A stretch of 64,000 bases of DNA from Clostridia bacterium (GCA_017937065.1 JAGBEI010000031.1:1-64000), one strand, 5' to 3'. Counted from the first letter of the stretch, positions 25,403 to 33,582 are shown. Program-made: numbers and translations. The notes: generated from the letters alone by a model not told the origin.

Positions 25403-26470
25403 TTATTTCATCTGGTCTCCGCCGAGTATCTGACCGGTATAAAGGTCAACGTACACCTTTTTTCTGTCCTTGAACAGCTCGTTATCCTTTGAAAAAACAA
25501 CTGTCCATGCAAGCCTTGACACCGACGGATAAGCATAGTTTTTATATCCGTCGCTTTCATCCTGATAGTCGCTGTAAATATAATTTGGCAATACAATCTC
25601 AGGCTCAGCCGAAATTTCGTATCCGTCTGTAATTCCCAGTCTGTCCGAAGCCAGCAAAACCGCTGCTTCCTTTGAAACAGGAACGTCGTTATCCTTATGG
25701 TCATCAAGCAGCGGAAAATAGAATGAATTCCACGATTCAACCTTTCCGGAAACCGTATTGACTGCTATTCTCACCTCCTCATAAGGATTAACAAAATTCG
25801 TAACGCTGCCGTCAATCTCAATATCATACGTACGTATAAAGGAGTAGAGCTTATACTCAGGACTTATGGGATTAACCCCATTATAAACATAGCCCTTTGC
25901 AAAAGGCAGCTTTTCGTAAAATTCCTTTGCTGCAGCCAGAGATTTATCCTCCGATACAGGCTCTCCGTCAGACGATTCCCTCAAAAGCTCCCCGGAAATC
26001 AGTGTACCGTCCTGAGCGTCCAAAGTTATATTGATATCACCGAAGCTCACTTTTGCCTGATGTCTGCTGTACTGTGTCGCATACTCCATCGTAATCTTCG
26101 GGGTGAGCCCGTCTCTGTCAACACCTATTGTGTCAAGGATACCTTCTGCAATACCGACAAAATCAATATCAACATCATTTCCGTCACCGGCAGTATCACC
26201 GTTTTCGTTTTTATCCTCAGGCAGTTCAATAACCGGCGGCACGTCCCCGATATCCTTGGGAGGCGGAAGTCTCCAGGATTCAATGGCGGCATAGCACGCT
26301 ATACTGATTACCGCCATTGCCGCGGCTGCGAGCAAAACGCGCACCGTTACCGCTTTTCGGCGTCTTTTCTGCACACCTGCCTTTATGCGTATGTTTTTGC
26401 TGTTATCATATTTAATCGGTGAAACGGTATCAAGTATATCATCACTCAAATTTTCCCAAAACTTATTCAT
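25403..26470 (-). CDS. Membrane protein with YcdB/PepSY-like extracytoplasmic domain; probable sigma-factor partner
   Basis: A 355-residue protein: a cytoplasmic N-terminus (1-42) with MNKFWENLSDDILDTVSP, one membrane helix (about 45-62), a short Pro/Asp-rich linker, and an outer domain with repeated PepSY/YcdB-like units (DINITLDAQDGTLISGELL, RIAVNTVSGKVESWNSFYFP, KKVYVDLYTGQILGGDQM). It lies 24 bp downstream of an ECF-type sigma factor gene, the position of an anti-sigma factor. That role is inferred from context. A terminator follows directly. Confidence 0.65.
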   Translation of the reverse strand: MNKFWENLSDDILDTVSPIKYDNSKNIRIKAGVQKRRRKAVTVRVLLAAAAMAVISIACYAAIESWRLPPPKDIGDVPPVIELPEDKNENGDTAGDGNDVDIDFVGIAEGILDTIGVDRDGLTPKITMEYATQYSRHQAKVSFGDINITLDAQDGTLISGELLRESSDGEPVSEDKSLAAAKEFYEKLPFAKGYVYNGVNPISPEYKLYSFIRTYDIEIDGSVTNFVNPYEEVRIAVNTVSGKVESWNSFYFPLLDDHKDNDVPVSKEAAVLLASDRLGITDGYEISAEPEIVLPNYIYSDYQDESDGYKNYAYPSVSRLAWTVVFSKDNELFKDRKKVYVDLYTGQILGGDQMK

Positions 26471-26494
26471 TTTACTACCACCTTTCTTCAGTAA

Positions 26495-27055
26495 TCACTG
26501 ATTTTCGGCTATAAACCTGCGAAGCTTTTCCCTGCCGCAGCGCACCCGCTCATAAACCGCCGATACGGGAACAGACAGCTTTGCGGCAATATCGGCAGGC
26601 TTTAACTCATAGAAAAAACGCAGCGTCAGTATTTCCCGGTCAGGCTCGGGAAAAGTCTGCATATAGTTCCACACGGCAAGGACGCTCTCCTTGGAAATGA
26701 GATTTTCAAGAGGCATATCATCAGTTACGGTCTGCGCCGTGTCATCAAATACGCTGTCAAATGAATCCTCGCGCCTTCTGCACAGCAAGCGCAGTCTGTC
26801 AACGGCACGGCTGCGGGCAATCGCACACAGATAAGTCTTTAAGCCTGCGCGGTCGGGGTCATATTTTTGCACATTCTGCCAGAATTCACAAAAGCAGTCT
26901 GCCACAACATCCTCAACATCCTCACGTGTACCGACACCGTGCAGAATACCTGCACATACCGTAAACAACAGCCGTGAATATCCGTCAATCAACTGTTCAT
27001 ATGCACGCGTGTTGTGCTCCTTAAGCCTTTTTATCAGTTTTTCTTCATTAATCAT
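26495..27055 (-). CDS. ECF-type sigma-70 family RNA polymerase sigma factor
   Basis: A 186-residue sigma factor. Region 2 spans about residues 20-90 (YEQLIDGYSRLLFTVCAGIL, VADCFCEFWQNVQKYDPDRA, LKTYLCAIARSRAVDRLR). Region 4 ends the protein (EPDREILTLRFFYELKPADI, AAKLSVPVSAVYERVRCGRE). The ATG at 27055 is preferred because AAAGGAAA precedes it and family members start near there; upstream in-frame codons give a 53-residue extension with no Shine-Dalgarno. The adjacent membrane protein is the likely regulator, and the signal is unknown. A lipoprotein gene is divergent. Confidence 0.85.
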   Translation of the reverse strand: MINEEKLIKRLKEHNTRAYEQLIDGYSRLLFTVCAGILHGVGTREDVEDVVADCFCEFWQNVQKYDPDRAGLKTYLCAIARSRAVDRLRLLCRRREDSFDSVFDDTAQTVTDDMPLENLISKESVLAVWNYMQTFPEPDREILTLRFFYELKPADIAAKLSVPVSAVYERVRCGREKLRRFIAENQ

Positions 27056-27145
27056 AACAATATTTCCTTTACGGGCTTTAAAAGCGCTTTCATATAATAG
27101 TACGAACATAAATTTAAAATTAGGGAAAATTCCATAAATACGGCG

Positions 27146-27174
27146 TTGACAGCCTTTCACTCTGATGATATCAT
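27146..27174 (+). promoter_or_regulatory. Promoter of the lipoprotein at 27196
   Basis: TTGACA (27146-27151), 17-base spacer, TATCAT (27169-27174), 22 bp before the start codon. AAAGGAG lies between. Confidence 0.7.
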
Positions 27175-27195
27175 AGTATAAAAGGAGCGTATATA

Positions 27196-27939
27196 ATGAA
27201 AAAATTAATTTCAACCGTTATTGCCGTTATGCTGATTTTTTCCGTATCGGCATGCAAGCCAAAACCTGTACAGGATGACGCCGATACAATAAAGGGCAGT
27301 CTCAGCGGCGGCACTCAGCAAAGCGACAATGTGCAGAACGAAACCGACCCTGACAGCAGCGGCATACAGGGCGAAAACGATAGTGACAGCGGCAGTGCAG
27401 ACCAAAGCCAAAACAGCGGCGGTCAGGTATTTACAAGTACATTCGGCGGGTTTAAGCTGACGGCACCGGACGACAGCTGGGAATTTGCAGGTGAAGAGGA
27501 ATTGCTTGAGCTTTCAAAGGCGGTCGATTCCTACGCCGAAACAGACAAAGAAAAACAAAATATCGAGGCTGCAAAGCAGAGAACAATTTACGATACGCTT
27601 CTGCGCCATCGGGACAGCGCCGCCAATATAATTATCATGTACGAAAACCTTTCCATGTCACAGAGCCTTGCAAATGCAGACGCCATGCAGTACGCCCAGA
27701 CGCTTGCAAGTCAGCTCGGCAGCATGGGTAATTACACGGTAGACTCACCCCTGACCGTAAGCTTTATAGGAACGCCTTATGTGAGAATGGATGCGACCTC
27801 TATTCAACAGGACGGAATGCTGACACAAACATATCTAATAAGAAAAATAGATGAATACATTCTTGCCATCTGTCTGACGCCCTCCAATCTGAACGGTGTA
27901 ACGGTGGATTCCATGATGTCTATGTTTTCACAGCTCTGA
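27196..27939 (+). CDS. Predicted lipoprotein with Ser/Gly/Asp-rich linker
   Basis: A 247-residue protein with signal peptide MKKLISTVIAVMLIFSVSAC and a lipobox Cys at residue 20. A low-complexity Asp/Ser/Gln/Gly linker (about 25-75) leads to a globular domain starting FGGFKLTAPDDSWEFAGEEE and ending PSNLNGVTVDSMMSMFSQL. The domain resembles, in size and layout, the lipoprotein at 22109. Function unknown. It is divergent from the ECF sigma factor gene, so it may belong to that regulon. It ends at a clear terminator. Confidence 0.65.
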   Translation: MKKLISTVIAVMLIFSVSACKPKPVQDDADTIKGSLSGGTQQSDNVQNETDPDSSGIQGENDSDSGSADQSQNSGGQVFTSTFGGFKLTAPDDSWEFAGEEELLELSKAVDSYAETDKEKQNIEAAKQRTIYDTLLRHRDSAANIIIMYENLSMSQSLANADAMQYAQTLASQLGSMGNYTVDSPLTVSFIGTPYVRMDATSIQQDGMLTQTYLIRKIDEYILAICLTPSNLNGVTVDSMMSMFSQL

Positions 27940-27957
27940 TATTAATACCGCAAAGCA

Positions 27958-27990
27958 AAAACCGACTCGGAAATTCCGAGCCGGTTTTTT
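27958..27990. terminator. Terminator between the lipoprotein and flavodiiron genes
   Basis: Stem AACCGACTCGGAA / TTCCGAGCCGGTT (one mismatch) followed by a T run on the plus strand and A/T-rich sequence on the minus strand. Confidence 0.8.
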
Positions 27991-28009
27991 TAAGTTTCCT
28001 GTTTCAAAA

Positions 28010-29803
28010 TCAAACTATCTTTTCAAAATCGGAAGCCCCGTGCTTACACAGCGGACAAACAAAATCGTCCGGCAGCGTTTCACCCTCATAGACATATCCG
28101 CACACCTTGCAGACGTAACCCTTAACGCCTTCCGTCTGAGGCTTGGGCTTTACATTTTTCTGATAATAAGTATATGTCATAGTCTCACGGTCGCTCATAA
28201 CACGAGCTTCTGTTATTTCACATATAAACATTCCGTGTGTATCCAGGTCAACGTAGTCAACAGTCTTTAAGGACATAAACGAATTGATGTACAGATTGAG
28301 AAAAGCAAGCCCGTTATCAGACCGACCGAAGTCAAAGCCCGCAAACTTGTCCGTATTTCTGCCGCTTTTAAAACCGAACCGTTCAAATACGGAATACGGC
28401 GCGTCAACGGACAGGCAGTTTACATTCATGATACCTGTCTGCTTGATAATATGATGCGAATAATTGTCTTTATTGATGGTAACGGCAATACGGTTAGGCG
28501 TATTTGTCACCTGCGTTATGGTATTGACTATAAGTCCGTTGTCCCTTTTACCGTCGTTTGAGGTGACAACATACAGTCCGTATCCGATATTAAAAAGCGC
28601 CGTAAGATCATTTTTATCCGCCGTGTCGGAAGAACGCGCAATATAATCGCGGCAAAGCTCATGCGCCAGCTTATTTAGCTGCGCTGCGGCATCGTCTTTC
28701 ATCGCAGAATTAACTGTTACAACCGGCTCGGCAAACTCGATTTTTTTGGACTTTTCAAGTTTTGCACGCATAATTTTAGCTGCCATCGGCGCCCATGAAC
28801 CGTTTTCAATAAGAGCTACCGTACGGTTTTGAAAATTACGCTCCGTAAGGTCGCTTAAAAACTCACGCATAGGCGGAAAAATATCTGCGTTATACGTCGT
28901 TGTTGCAAGAACGAGCTTGCTGTACCTAAACGCATCTTCTACTGCCTTCGACATATCGCAGCGTGCAAGGTCGGTTACAACCACCTTGGGACAGCCGAGT
29001 GTACGAAGCTTTTCGGCAAGCAGCTCAACCGCCTTTTTGGTATTGCCGTAAACAGAGGTATATGCAATCATTATGCCGTCCGTCTCAGGCTGATAGGAGG
29101 ACCATATATTATAAAGATTTAGGTAGTATCCCAGATTTTCCGTAAGAACAGGACCGTGAAGCGGACAGATTACGGAAATGTCCAGTCCCGCTGCTTTTTT
29201 AAGCAACGACTGAACCTGCGCTCCGTACTTTCCGACAATGCCGAAATAATAGCGCCTTGCCTCGCACGCCCATTCCTCATCCGCGTCCATAGCACCGAAT
29301 TTACCGAACCCGTCGGCAGAAAACAGCACCTTATCGGCTGAATCGTAGGTAACCATAACCTCCGGCCAGTGCACCATGGGTGCAAAAACAAATGTAAAGC
29401 TGTGCCTGCCCGTCGTGAATGTCTCCCCGTCGGCGACAACAATGCGGTTGTCGGTACGCTCAAAGCTGAAAAAACGGTCCATCATTGCAAAGGTTTTGGC
29501 ATTTGCAATGATTTGTGCGTCGGGATAGGCACGGGTAAAGTTCAGTATATTTGCGGAATGATCCGGCTCCATATGCTGAACAACAAGATAGTCGGGCTTT
29601 CTGCCTGCAAGTGCCTCTTCGATATTATCCAGCCATTCATGTGTAAAGCCGATATCCACCGTGTCAAATACCGTCACCTTATCGTCCAGTACAACATAAG
29701 AGTTATATGCCATACCGTTGGGAACGGCATACTGACCTTCAAACAGGTCAATCCTGCGGTCGTTCACGCCGACATAAATAATATCGTCCGTTACTTTCTT
29801 CAT
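28010..29803 (-). CDS. Flavodiiron protein fused to flavin reductase and rubredoxin
   Basis: Reduces oxygen to water and/or nitric oxide to nitrous oxide, protecting anaerobes. The 597 residues form four domains. 1-240 is a metallo-beta-lactamase-fold diiron site with all ligands: His77, Glu79, Asp81, His82 (QHMEPDHS), His145, Asp164 and His216. 243-390 is a flavodoxin FMN domain. About 400-550 is a flavin-reductase-like domain. 560-597 is a rubredoxin with CKVCGY and CPLCKH (Cys565, 568, 583, 586). The fusion puts most of the electron chain on one chain. A separate rubredoxin gene precedes it by 15 bp. Confidence 0.92.
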   Translation of the reverse strand: MKKVTDDIIYVGVNDRRIDLFEGQYAVPNGMAYNSYVVLDDKVTVFDTVDIGFTHEWLDNIEEALAGRKPDYLVVQHMEPDHSANILNFTRAYPDAQIIANAKTFAMMDRFFSFERTDNRIVVADGETFTTGRHSFTFVFAPMVHWPEVMVTYDSADKVLFSADGFGKFGAMDADEEWACEARRYYFGIVGKYGAQVQSLLKKAAGLDISVICPLHGPVLTENLGYYLNLYNIWSSYQPETDGIMIAYTSVYGNTKKAVELLAEKLRTLGCPKVVVTDLARCDMSKAVEDAFRYSKLVLATTTYNADIFPPMREFLSDLTERNFQNRTVALIENGSWAPMAAKIMRAKLEKSKKIEFAEPVVTVNSAMKDDAAAQLNKLAHELCRDYIARSSDTADKNDLTALFNIGYGLYVVTSNDGKRDNGLIVNTITQVTNTPNRIAVTINKDNYSHHIIKQTGIMNVNCLSVDAPYSVFERFGFKSGRNTDKFAGFDFGRSDNGLAFLNLYINSFMSLKTVDYVDLDTHGMFICEITEARVMSDRETMTYTYYQKNVKPKPQTEGVKGYVCKVCGYVYEGETLPDDFVCPLCKHGASDFEKIV

Positions 29804-29818
29804 TCCCCTTATCTCTCC

Positions 29819-29974
29819 TTATTCCTCGGAAAACTGATCTTTTCCGACACCGCATACAGGACATTCAAAATCCTCGGGCAGCTCGGAAAACTTTGTGCCC
29901 GGCGCAATGCCCAGCTCCTCATCTCCTACGCTCTCGTCATACTCCCAGCCGCATACGTCACAGATATACTTCAT
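29819..29974 (-). CDS. Rubredoxin
   Basis: A 51-residue electron carrier. The minus-strand ATG at 29974 opens [18 protein letters not shown] and the protein continues through [20 protein letters not shown] to a TAA at 29819. The four iron-binding Cys are at 5, 8, 38 and 41, in the canonical CxxC...CPxC layout. GGAG precedes the start. It is the first gene of an operon with the flavodiiron protein and probably donates electrons to it or to other oxygen-defence enzymes. Confidence 0.95.
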   Translation of the reverse strand: MKYICDVCGWEYDESVGDEELGIAPGTKFSELPEDFECPVCGVGKDQFSEE

Positions 29975-30009
29975 AACAAACATCTCCTTTTTAACTTGAT
30001 TTTTATATT

Positions 30010-30015
30010 ATTATA
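30010..30015 (-). promoter_or_regulatory. -10 box of the rubredoxin/flavodiiron operon
   Basis: Perfect TATAAT on the minus strand with no recognisable -35 box at the right distance. That suggests an activator-dependent promoter. The inferred start is near 30003. Confidence 0.55.
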
Positions 30016-30036
30016 GTATATTATTTAATACATGTA

Positions 30037-30052
30037 TGTTGTTTATACAACA
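30037..30052. promoter_or_regulatory. Candidate Crp/Fnr operator
   Basis: Perfect 6-4-6 inverted repeat TGTTGT-TTAT-ACAACA in the divergent gap between the rubredoxin and Crp/Fnr genes. Its centre (30044.5) is 41.5 bases upstream of the transcription start inferred from the -10 box at 30010-30015, the class II activator position. A second palindrome, ATACATGTAT, lies at 30028-30037. Confidence 0.6.
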
Positions 30053-30075
30053 AAAGTAAAAAAATGGTGATTTTA

Positions 30076-30726
30076 ATGAAAGACGGAATATACAAATGTA
30101 TGCTGTTCGACGGAATAGAACAAGAGGAAACGGACATGATACTCTCGGTGCTGGGAGCTGCAAGCAGGCACTTTCCAAAAGGCAGCACGGTTTTGGAGCC
30201 GGGAAAAAGTCCCGGAACAATGGGTATTGTAATTACGGGACAGGTCCAGATAATAAAAGAGGATTACTGGGGAAACCGCACCATTATATCAGATATGCAT
30301 GAGGGAGACATGTTCGGAGAAGCGTCCTGCTGCGACATCAGAGAGCTTGTACCGTTCAGTGCGGTCGCGGTATCGGACGCGGACATTATGACAATCGAGC
30401 ACAGCAGGCTGTTTTGCGGAGGAAGACTGCCCTGTTCATGCCACAACCGTCTTCTGTACAATCTGACCCGCTCGCTGGCAGTAAAGAACAATACGCTTTC
30501 ACGTAAAATTTCACACATAACAGAGCGTTCAACCCGCGATAAGCTCATGTCATATCTCTCCGAGCAGGCGTATTTGTGCGGCAGAAACAGCTTTAAAATC
30601 CCGTTTGACAGGCAGGAGCTTGCCGACTATCTTTCGGTAGACCGCAGTGCCATGTCAAACGAATTGTCCAAAATGCGGCGGGAGGGACTTATTGATTACC
30701 GGAAAAACAATTTCAGGTTTTTATAA
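30076..30726 (+). CDS. Crp/Fnr-family transcription regulator
   Basis: A 216-residue regulator with an N-terminal cyclic-nucleotide-binding-like beta roll (FPKGSTVLEPGKSPGTMGIV, HEGDMFGEASCCD), a dimer helix, and a C-terminal winged helix (DRQELADYLSVDRSAMSNEL, then SKMRREGLIDYRKNNFRFL). Cys residues cluster at the CC pair near 96 and in LPCSCH near 123, which could hold a metal or Fe-S cofactor. The ligand is unknown. The ATG at 30076 has GGTGA upstream; an ATG four codons earlier has none. Divergence from rubredoxin/flavodiiron genes suggests it senses oxygen, NO or redox state. Confidence 0.88.
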   Translation: MKDGIYKCMLFDGIEQEETDMILSVLGAASRHFPKGSTVLEPGKSPGTMGIVITGQVQIIKEDYWGNRTIISDMHEGDMFGEASCCDIRELVPFSAVAVSDADIMTIEHSRLFCGGRLPCSCHNRLLYNLTRSLAVKNNTLSRKISHITERSTRDKLMSYLSEQAYLCGRNSFKIPFDRQELADYLSVDRSAMSNELSKMRREGLIDYRKNNFRFL

Positions 30727-30791
30727 AAGATCCTTTGCACTGCATGATTTTATTATTGACAGTTAGAAAAATTTAATTCAGAGGTTTTTAT

Positions 30792-32306
30792 ATGATGATA
30801 AGCGGAATACGGCTGAAAGTCACGCACAGCAGCGCAGAGCTGCTTGAAAAAGTCAAAAGTCAGAGCGGTATCTGTGAATGTGATTACAGGATTATAAAGA
30901 AAGCGATTGACGCACGCCGCGGCGACGTATGCTACGTATACACCGTGGAGGCGGTAAAGAAAGGCGAAAGCTTTAAAACGTCTCCCCGTCTGCAAATCCC
31001 GCGCGCACAGTTCGAGCAGTGCCCTGTAATTGCCGGAGCGGGACCATGCGGCTTGATGTGCGCATATATTCTTGCAAAAGCAGGCGCCCGCCCTATAATA
31101 CTGGAACGCGGCAAAAGCGCCGACAGACGTGTCAGGGATATAGAAAACTTTTTCATAAACGGAATACTGAACGAAAGCTCCAACGTACAGTTCGGAGAGG
31201 GAGGCGCGGGGACTTTTTCCGACGGCAAGCTGACTACACGTATAAACGACCCGCTTTGCCGCGAGGTTCTTGAAATATTCAACGAATGCGGAGCCCCGGA
31301 TGAAATACTTTATCTTGCCAAGCCTCATTTGGGAACTGACAGACTGATAAAAATCGTCTCACGGCTGCGCACTCGAATTACCGAAATGGGCGGAGAAGTA
31401 CACTTTGAAGAAAAGCTGTGCGGCATTGACATAAAAAGTAACAGGATACGGGCGGCAGTGTCTTTAAACGGCGAGTACAAAACCGACACCGTTGTTCTTG
31501 CAGTCGGGCACAGCGCAAGAGATACATTTGTCTATTTGGAAAACAGCAAAATACCGATGCAGTCAAAAGCCTTTTCGGTGGGCGTGAGAATTGAGCATAA
31601 AAGAGCCTTAATCGACAGCGCCCAATACGGAAAATATTCTGAAATTCTTCCTGCCGCCGATTACAATTTGTCATATCATACCGAAAAAGGACGAGGAGTT
31701 TACACATTCTGCATGTGCCCCGGAGGTCAGGTAGTAGCGGCGGCGTCACAGAAAGGCGGTGTCGTCACAAACGGCATGAGCCTGTATGCCAGGGACGGAC
31801 AAAACTCAAACAGCGCACTGCTGGTAGGCGTCACGGAAAAGGACTTCGGCGGCGGAGTTCTGGACGGCATGTATTTCCAGCGTGCCCTGGAGGAAAAGGC
31901 ATTTGAGCTCGGCGGCAGAAATTACCGCGCCCCCTGTCAGCAGCTTGTCGATTTTACGGCAAGGCGCATGTCAGTGAGTATCGGCGGCATCACGCCTACA
32001 TACAGACCGGGCGTAACACCGTGCGACCTGCATAAGCTTCTGCCCGAATTTATAACCGATGCCATGCACGAAGCAATTCCCGTATTCGGCAGACGGCTTA
32101 AAGGCTTTGACACAGATGCGCTTTTAACGGCACCCGAAACACGTTCTTCCTCTCCTGTGCGGATACTGCGAGACAGCAGCATGCAAAGCAGTATATCCGG
32201 ACTTTATCCCGCAGGCGAGGGCGCCGGATATGCCGGCGGAATAATGTCCGCTGCAGTTGACGGTATAAAATGCGCGCTTGCCGTAATAAACAATCACTCA
32301 AAATAA
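30792..32306 (+). CDS. FAD-dependent oxidoreductase-like protein
   Basis: A 504-residue protein with an N-terminal ferredoxin-like region (1-75), a Rossmann FAD motif PVIAGAGPCGLMCAYILAKA (about 78-97) and LERGKSADRR. It then has FGEGGAGTFSDGKLTTR (about 133-150), the HI0933/FAD-dependent family core, and a C-terminal GLYPAGEGAGYAGGIMSAAV signature. These proteins are widespread in Firmicutes and plants, with an unclear reaction. It starts 65 bp after the Crp/Fnr gene on the same strand. GAGG lies upstream of the ATG. Confidence 0.85.
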   Translation: MMISGIRLKVTHSSAELLEKVKSQSGICECDYRIIKKAIDARRGDVCYVYTVEAVKKGESFKTSPRLQIPRAQFEQCPVIAGAGPCGLMCAYILAKAGARPIILERGKSADRRVRDIENFFINGILNESSNVQFGEGGAGTFSDGKLTTRINDPLCREVLEIFNECGAPDEILYLAKPHLGTDRLIKIVSRLRTRITEMGGEVHFEEKLCGIDIKSNRIRAAVSLNGEYKTDTVVLAVGHSARDTFVYLENSKIPMQSKAFSVGVRIEHKRALIDSAQYGKYSEILPAADYNLSYHTEKGRGVYTFCMCPGGQVVAAASQKGGVVTNGMSLYARDGQNSNSALLVGVTEKDFGGGVLDGMYFQRALEEKAFELGGRNYRAPCQQLVDFTARRMSVSIGGITPTYRPGVTPCDLHKLLPEFITDAMHEAIPVFGRRLKGFDTDALLTAPETRSSSPVRILRDSSMQSSISGLYPAGEGAGYAGGIMSAAVDGIKCALAVINNHSK

Positions 32307-32312
32307 AATATA

Positions 32313-32346
32313 AACCTCCCGTCACATCGGCGGGAGGTTGTATTTT
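32313..32346. terminator. Terminator between the FAD protein and nitroreductase genes
   Basis: Stem AACCTCCCG / CGGGAGGTT with a 9-base loop followed by TGTATTTTTT; the genes converge on it. Confidence 0.8.
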
Positions 32347-32856
32347 TTAAACATACCTTACAGTTTCGGACAACGGCAGTCTGTCAAAATGCCTGTCTGA
32401 CGGCTGAGCGTCCTCTGACGAATAACCGACCACTACAAGACATCGGGGAACAATATTTTCGGGCAGTTCAAACCTGCGTACCAGTTCATTTCTGTCAAAC
32501 ATGCATACCCAGCAGCTTCCGAGTCCCTCGTTTGCCGCCGCAAGCATAATGTGCGTTGCATATATAGATGCGTCCATTTCCCCGCGGCTTTCGCCGTCGG
32601 AGCTGACCCAGCATTTATTTTCGTCACTGCAAACGGCAAAAATCAACGGCGCGCCGTAAGTACACGGACTTATTCTTTTAAAATCCGCAAGCGCTTTATC
32701 ACTCTGCGCACAGATAATGCGCACAGGCTGCATGTTTTTTGCGGTAGGCGCAGTCTTAGCCGTCTCAAGAATCCTCAAAAGCTTATCCTGCTCCACTTTT
32801 TTATCTGAAAAGCTGCGCACTGACCACCGGGTCTTTATTACTTCGTTAAACTCCAT
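32347..32856 (-). CDS. Nitroreductase-family flavoprotein
   Basis: FMN-dependent reductases using NAD(P)H on nitro-aromatics, quinones or flavins. The 169-residue protein starts MEFNEVIKTRWSVRSFSDKK with the RxSxRxF FMN phosphate motif, has AKTAPTAKNMQPVRI (about 34-48) and ANEGLGSCWVCMFD (about 109-122), and ends in the usual C-terminal VVGYSSEDAQPSDR. It is a short single-domain member. Substrate unknown. It converges on the FAD protein gene. Confidence 0.88.
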   Translation of the reverse strand: MEFNEVIKTRWSVRSFSDKKVEQDKLLRILETAKTAPTAKNMQPVRIICAQSDKALADFKRISPCTYGAPLIFAVCSDENKCWVSSDGESRGEMDASIYATHIMLAAANEGLGSCWVCMFDRNELVRRFELPENIVPRCLVVVGYSSEDAQPSDRHFDRLPLSETVRYV

Positions 32857-32947
32857 GGAATTCTCCTTTATTCGTTTTTAAAAATTATATATCTGCTTAA
32901 AAATATTGTCAACCCGAAAATTATCGACACGCAAAATATGTAAATAA

Positions 32948-32976
32948 AAAACAGCGCGGCAAAGCCGCGCTGTTTT
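32948..32976. terminator. Terminator of the NNQx-repeat protein gene
   Basis: A 13-bp perfect stem (AAAACAGCGCGGC / GCCGCGCTGTTTT) with an AAA loop, 11 bp after the stop at 32988. Confidence 0.85.
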
Positions 32977-32987
32977 CTGAGAGGTTG

Positions 32988-33329
32988 TTAGTTATTGAAA
33001 CTTCTGTTCTGCTCGTTTGAGCTCTGATTGCGCTGATTGCTGTTCTGATTGTTCTTCTGGTTGTTGTTCTGATTGTTTTTCTGGTTGTTGTTCTGGTTGT
33101 TGCGCTGATTGTTGTTCTGGTTGTTGTTCTGGTTGTTCATACTGTCTCTCCGGTCACTTCTGAAATTTGGCAGCGGAATATCGTAAATTTGACTGTACGA
33201 GTGTACCTCGCTCTGATCCATAGGAGCAGACGGGATAAGACCCGTACATTCCGACATTGACGCTGCGTGAAAGCTGTCGTCAAACAGCTCTCTGTCGTCT
33301 TCGCAATCATAAGGCAAATGTTTTTTCAT
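32988..33329 (-). CDS. Small acidic protein with C-terminal NNQx tetrapeptide repeats
   Basis: A 113-residue protein, function unknown. The first 62 residues are acidic and ordered-looking, with MSECTGLIPSAPMDQSEVHS then YSQIYDIPLP. I recall a similar CTGLIP...YxxIYD pattern in small proteins of sporulating clostridia, but cannot verify it. Residues 65-100 are about nine tandem NNQx units (x is N, R, K), followed by a Gln/Ser/Asn tail. No signal or membrane segment is seen. The ATG at 33329 is chosen because AGGGGAG precedes it. Candidate roles include a spore-coat or self-assembling protein. Confidence 0.65.
   Translation of the reverse strand: MKKHLPYDCEDDRELFDDSFHAASMSECTGLIPSAPMDQSEVHSYSQIYDIPLPNFRSDRRDSMNNQNNNQNNNQRNNQNNNQKNNQNNNQKNNQNSNQRNQSSNEQNRSFNN
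33030..33137 (-). repeat. 12-bp period repeat encoding NNQx
   Basis: About nine degenerate units of a 12-bp repeat, built from AAC/AAT-AAC-CAG-N codons on the minus strand, in frame in the gene at 32988-33329. Copy number is likely to vary between strains. Confidence 0.8.
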
Positions 33330-33582
33330 AACAATCTCCCCTCTTGCAGTCACATTTGAAGCAAAAGCTGTAACAAGCGACGAAATTTCCACAAATCGAA
33401 GGAACAACTTTAAGATAAAGCTTTTCCCTTACAAGCGATGAAATACATCAAGCCGATTACAATTTCATTTCAATGTGCTTGCATTTGAAGAGCGCTTTTG
33501 CACTCTTCGATATTATAATTGCCGTAAAACGCAGAATTATAAGCAGTAAATTTTAGCAAAAAAGCAGAAAATTTTAAAAGCG

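Noticed and set aside
33030-33137. Regular short repeats that could suggest a CRISPR-like array
   Set aside because: The 12-bp units are contiguous, degenerate and in frame, encoding NNQx; there are no spacers.
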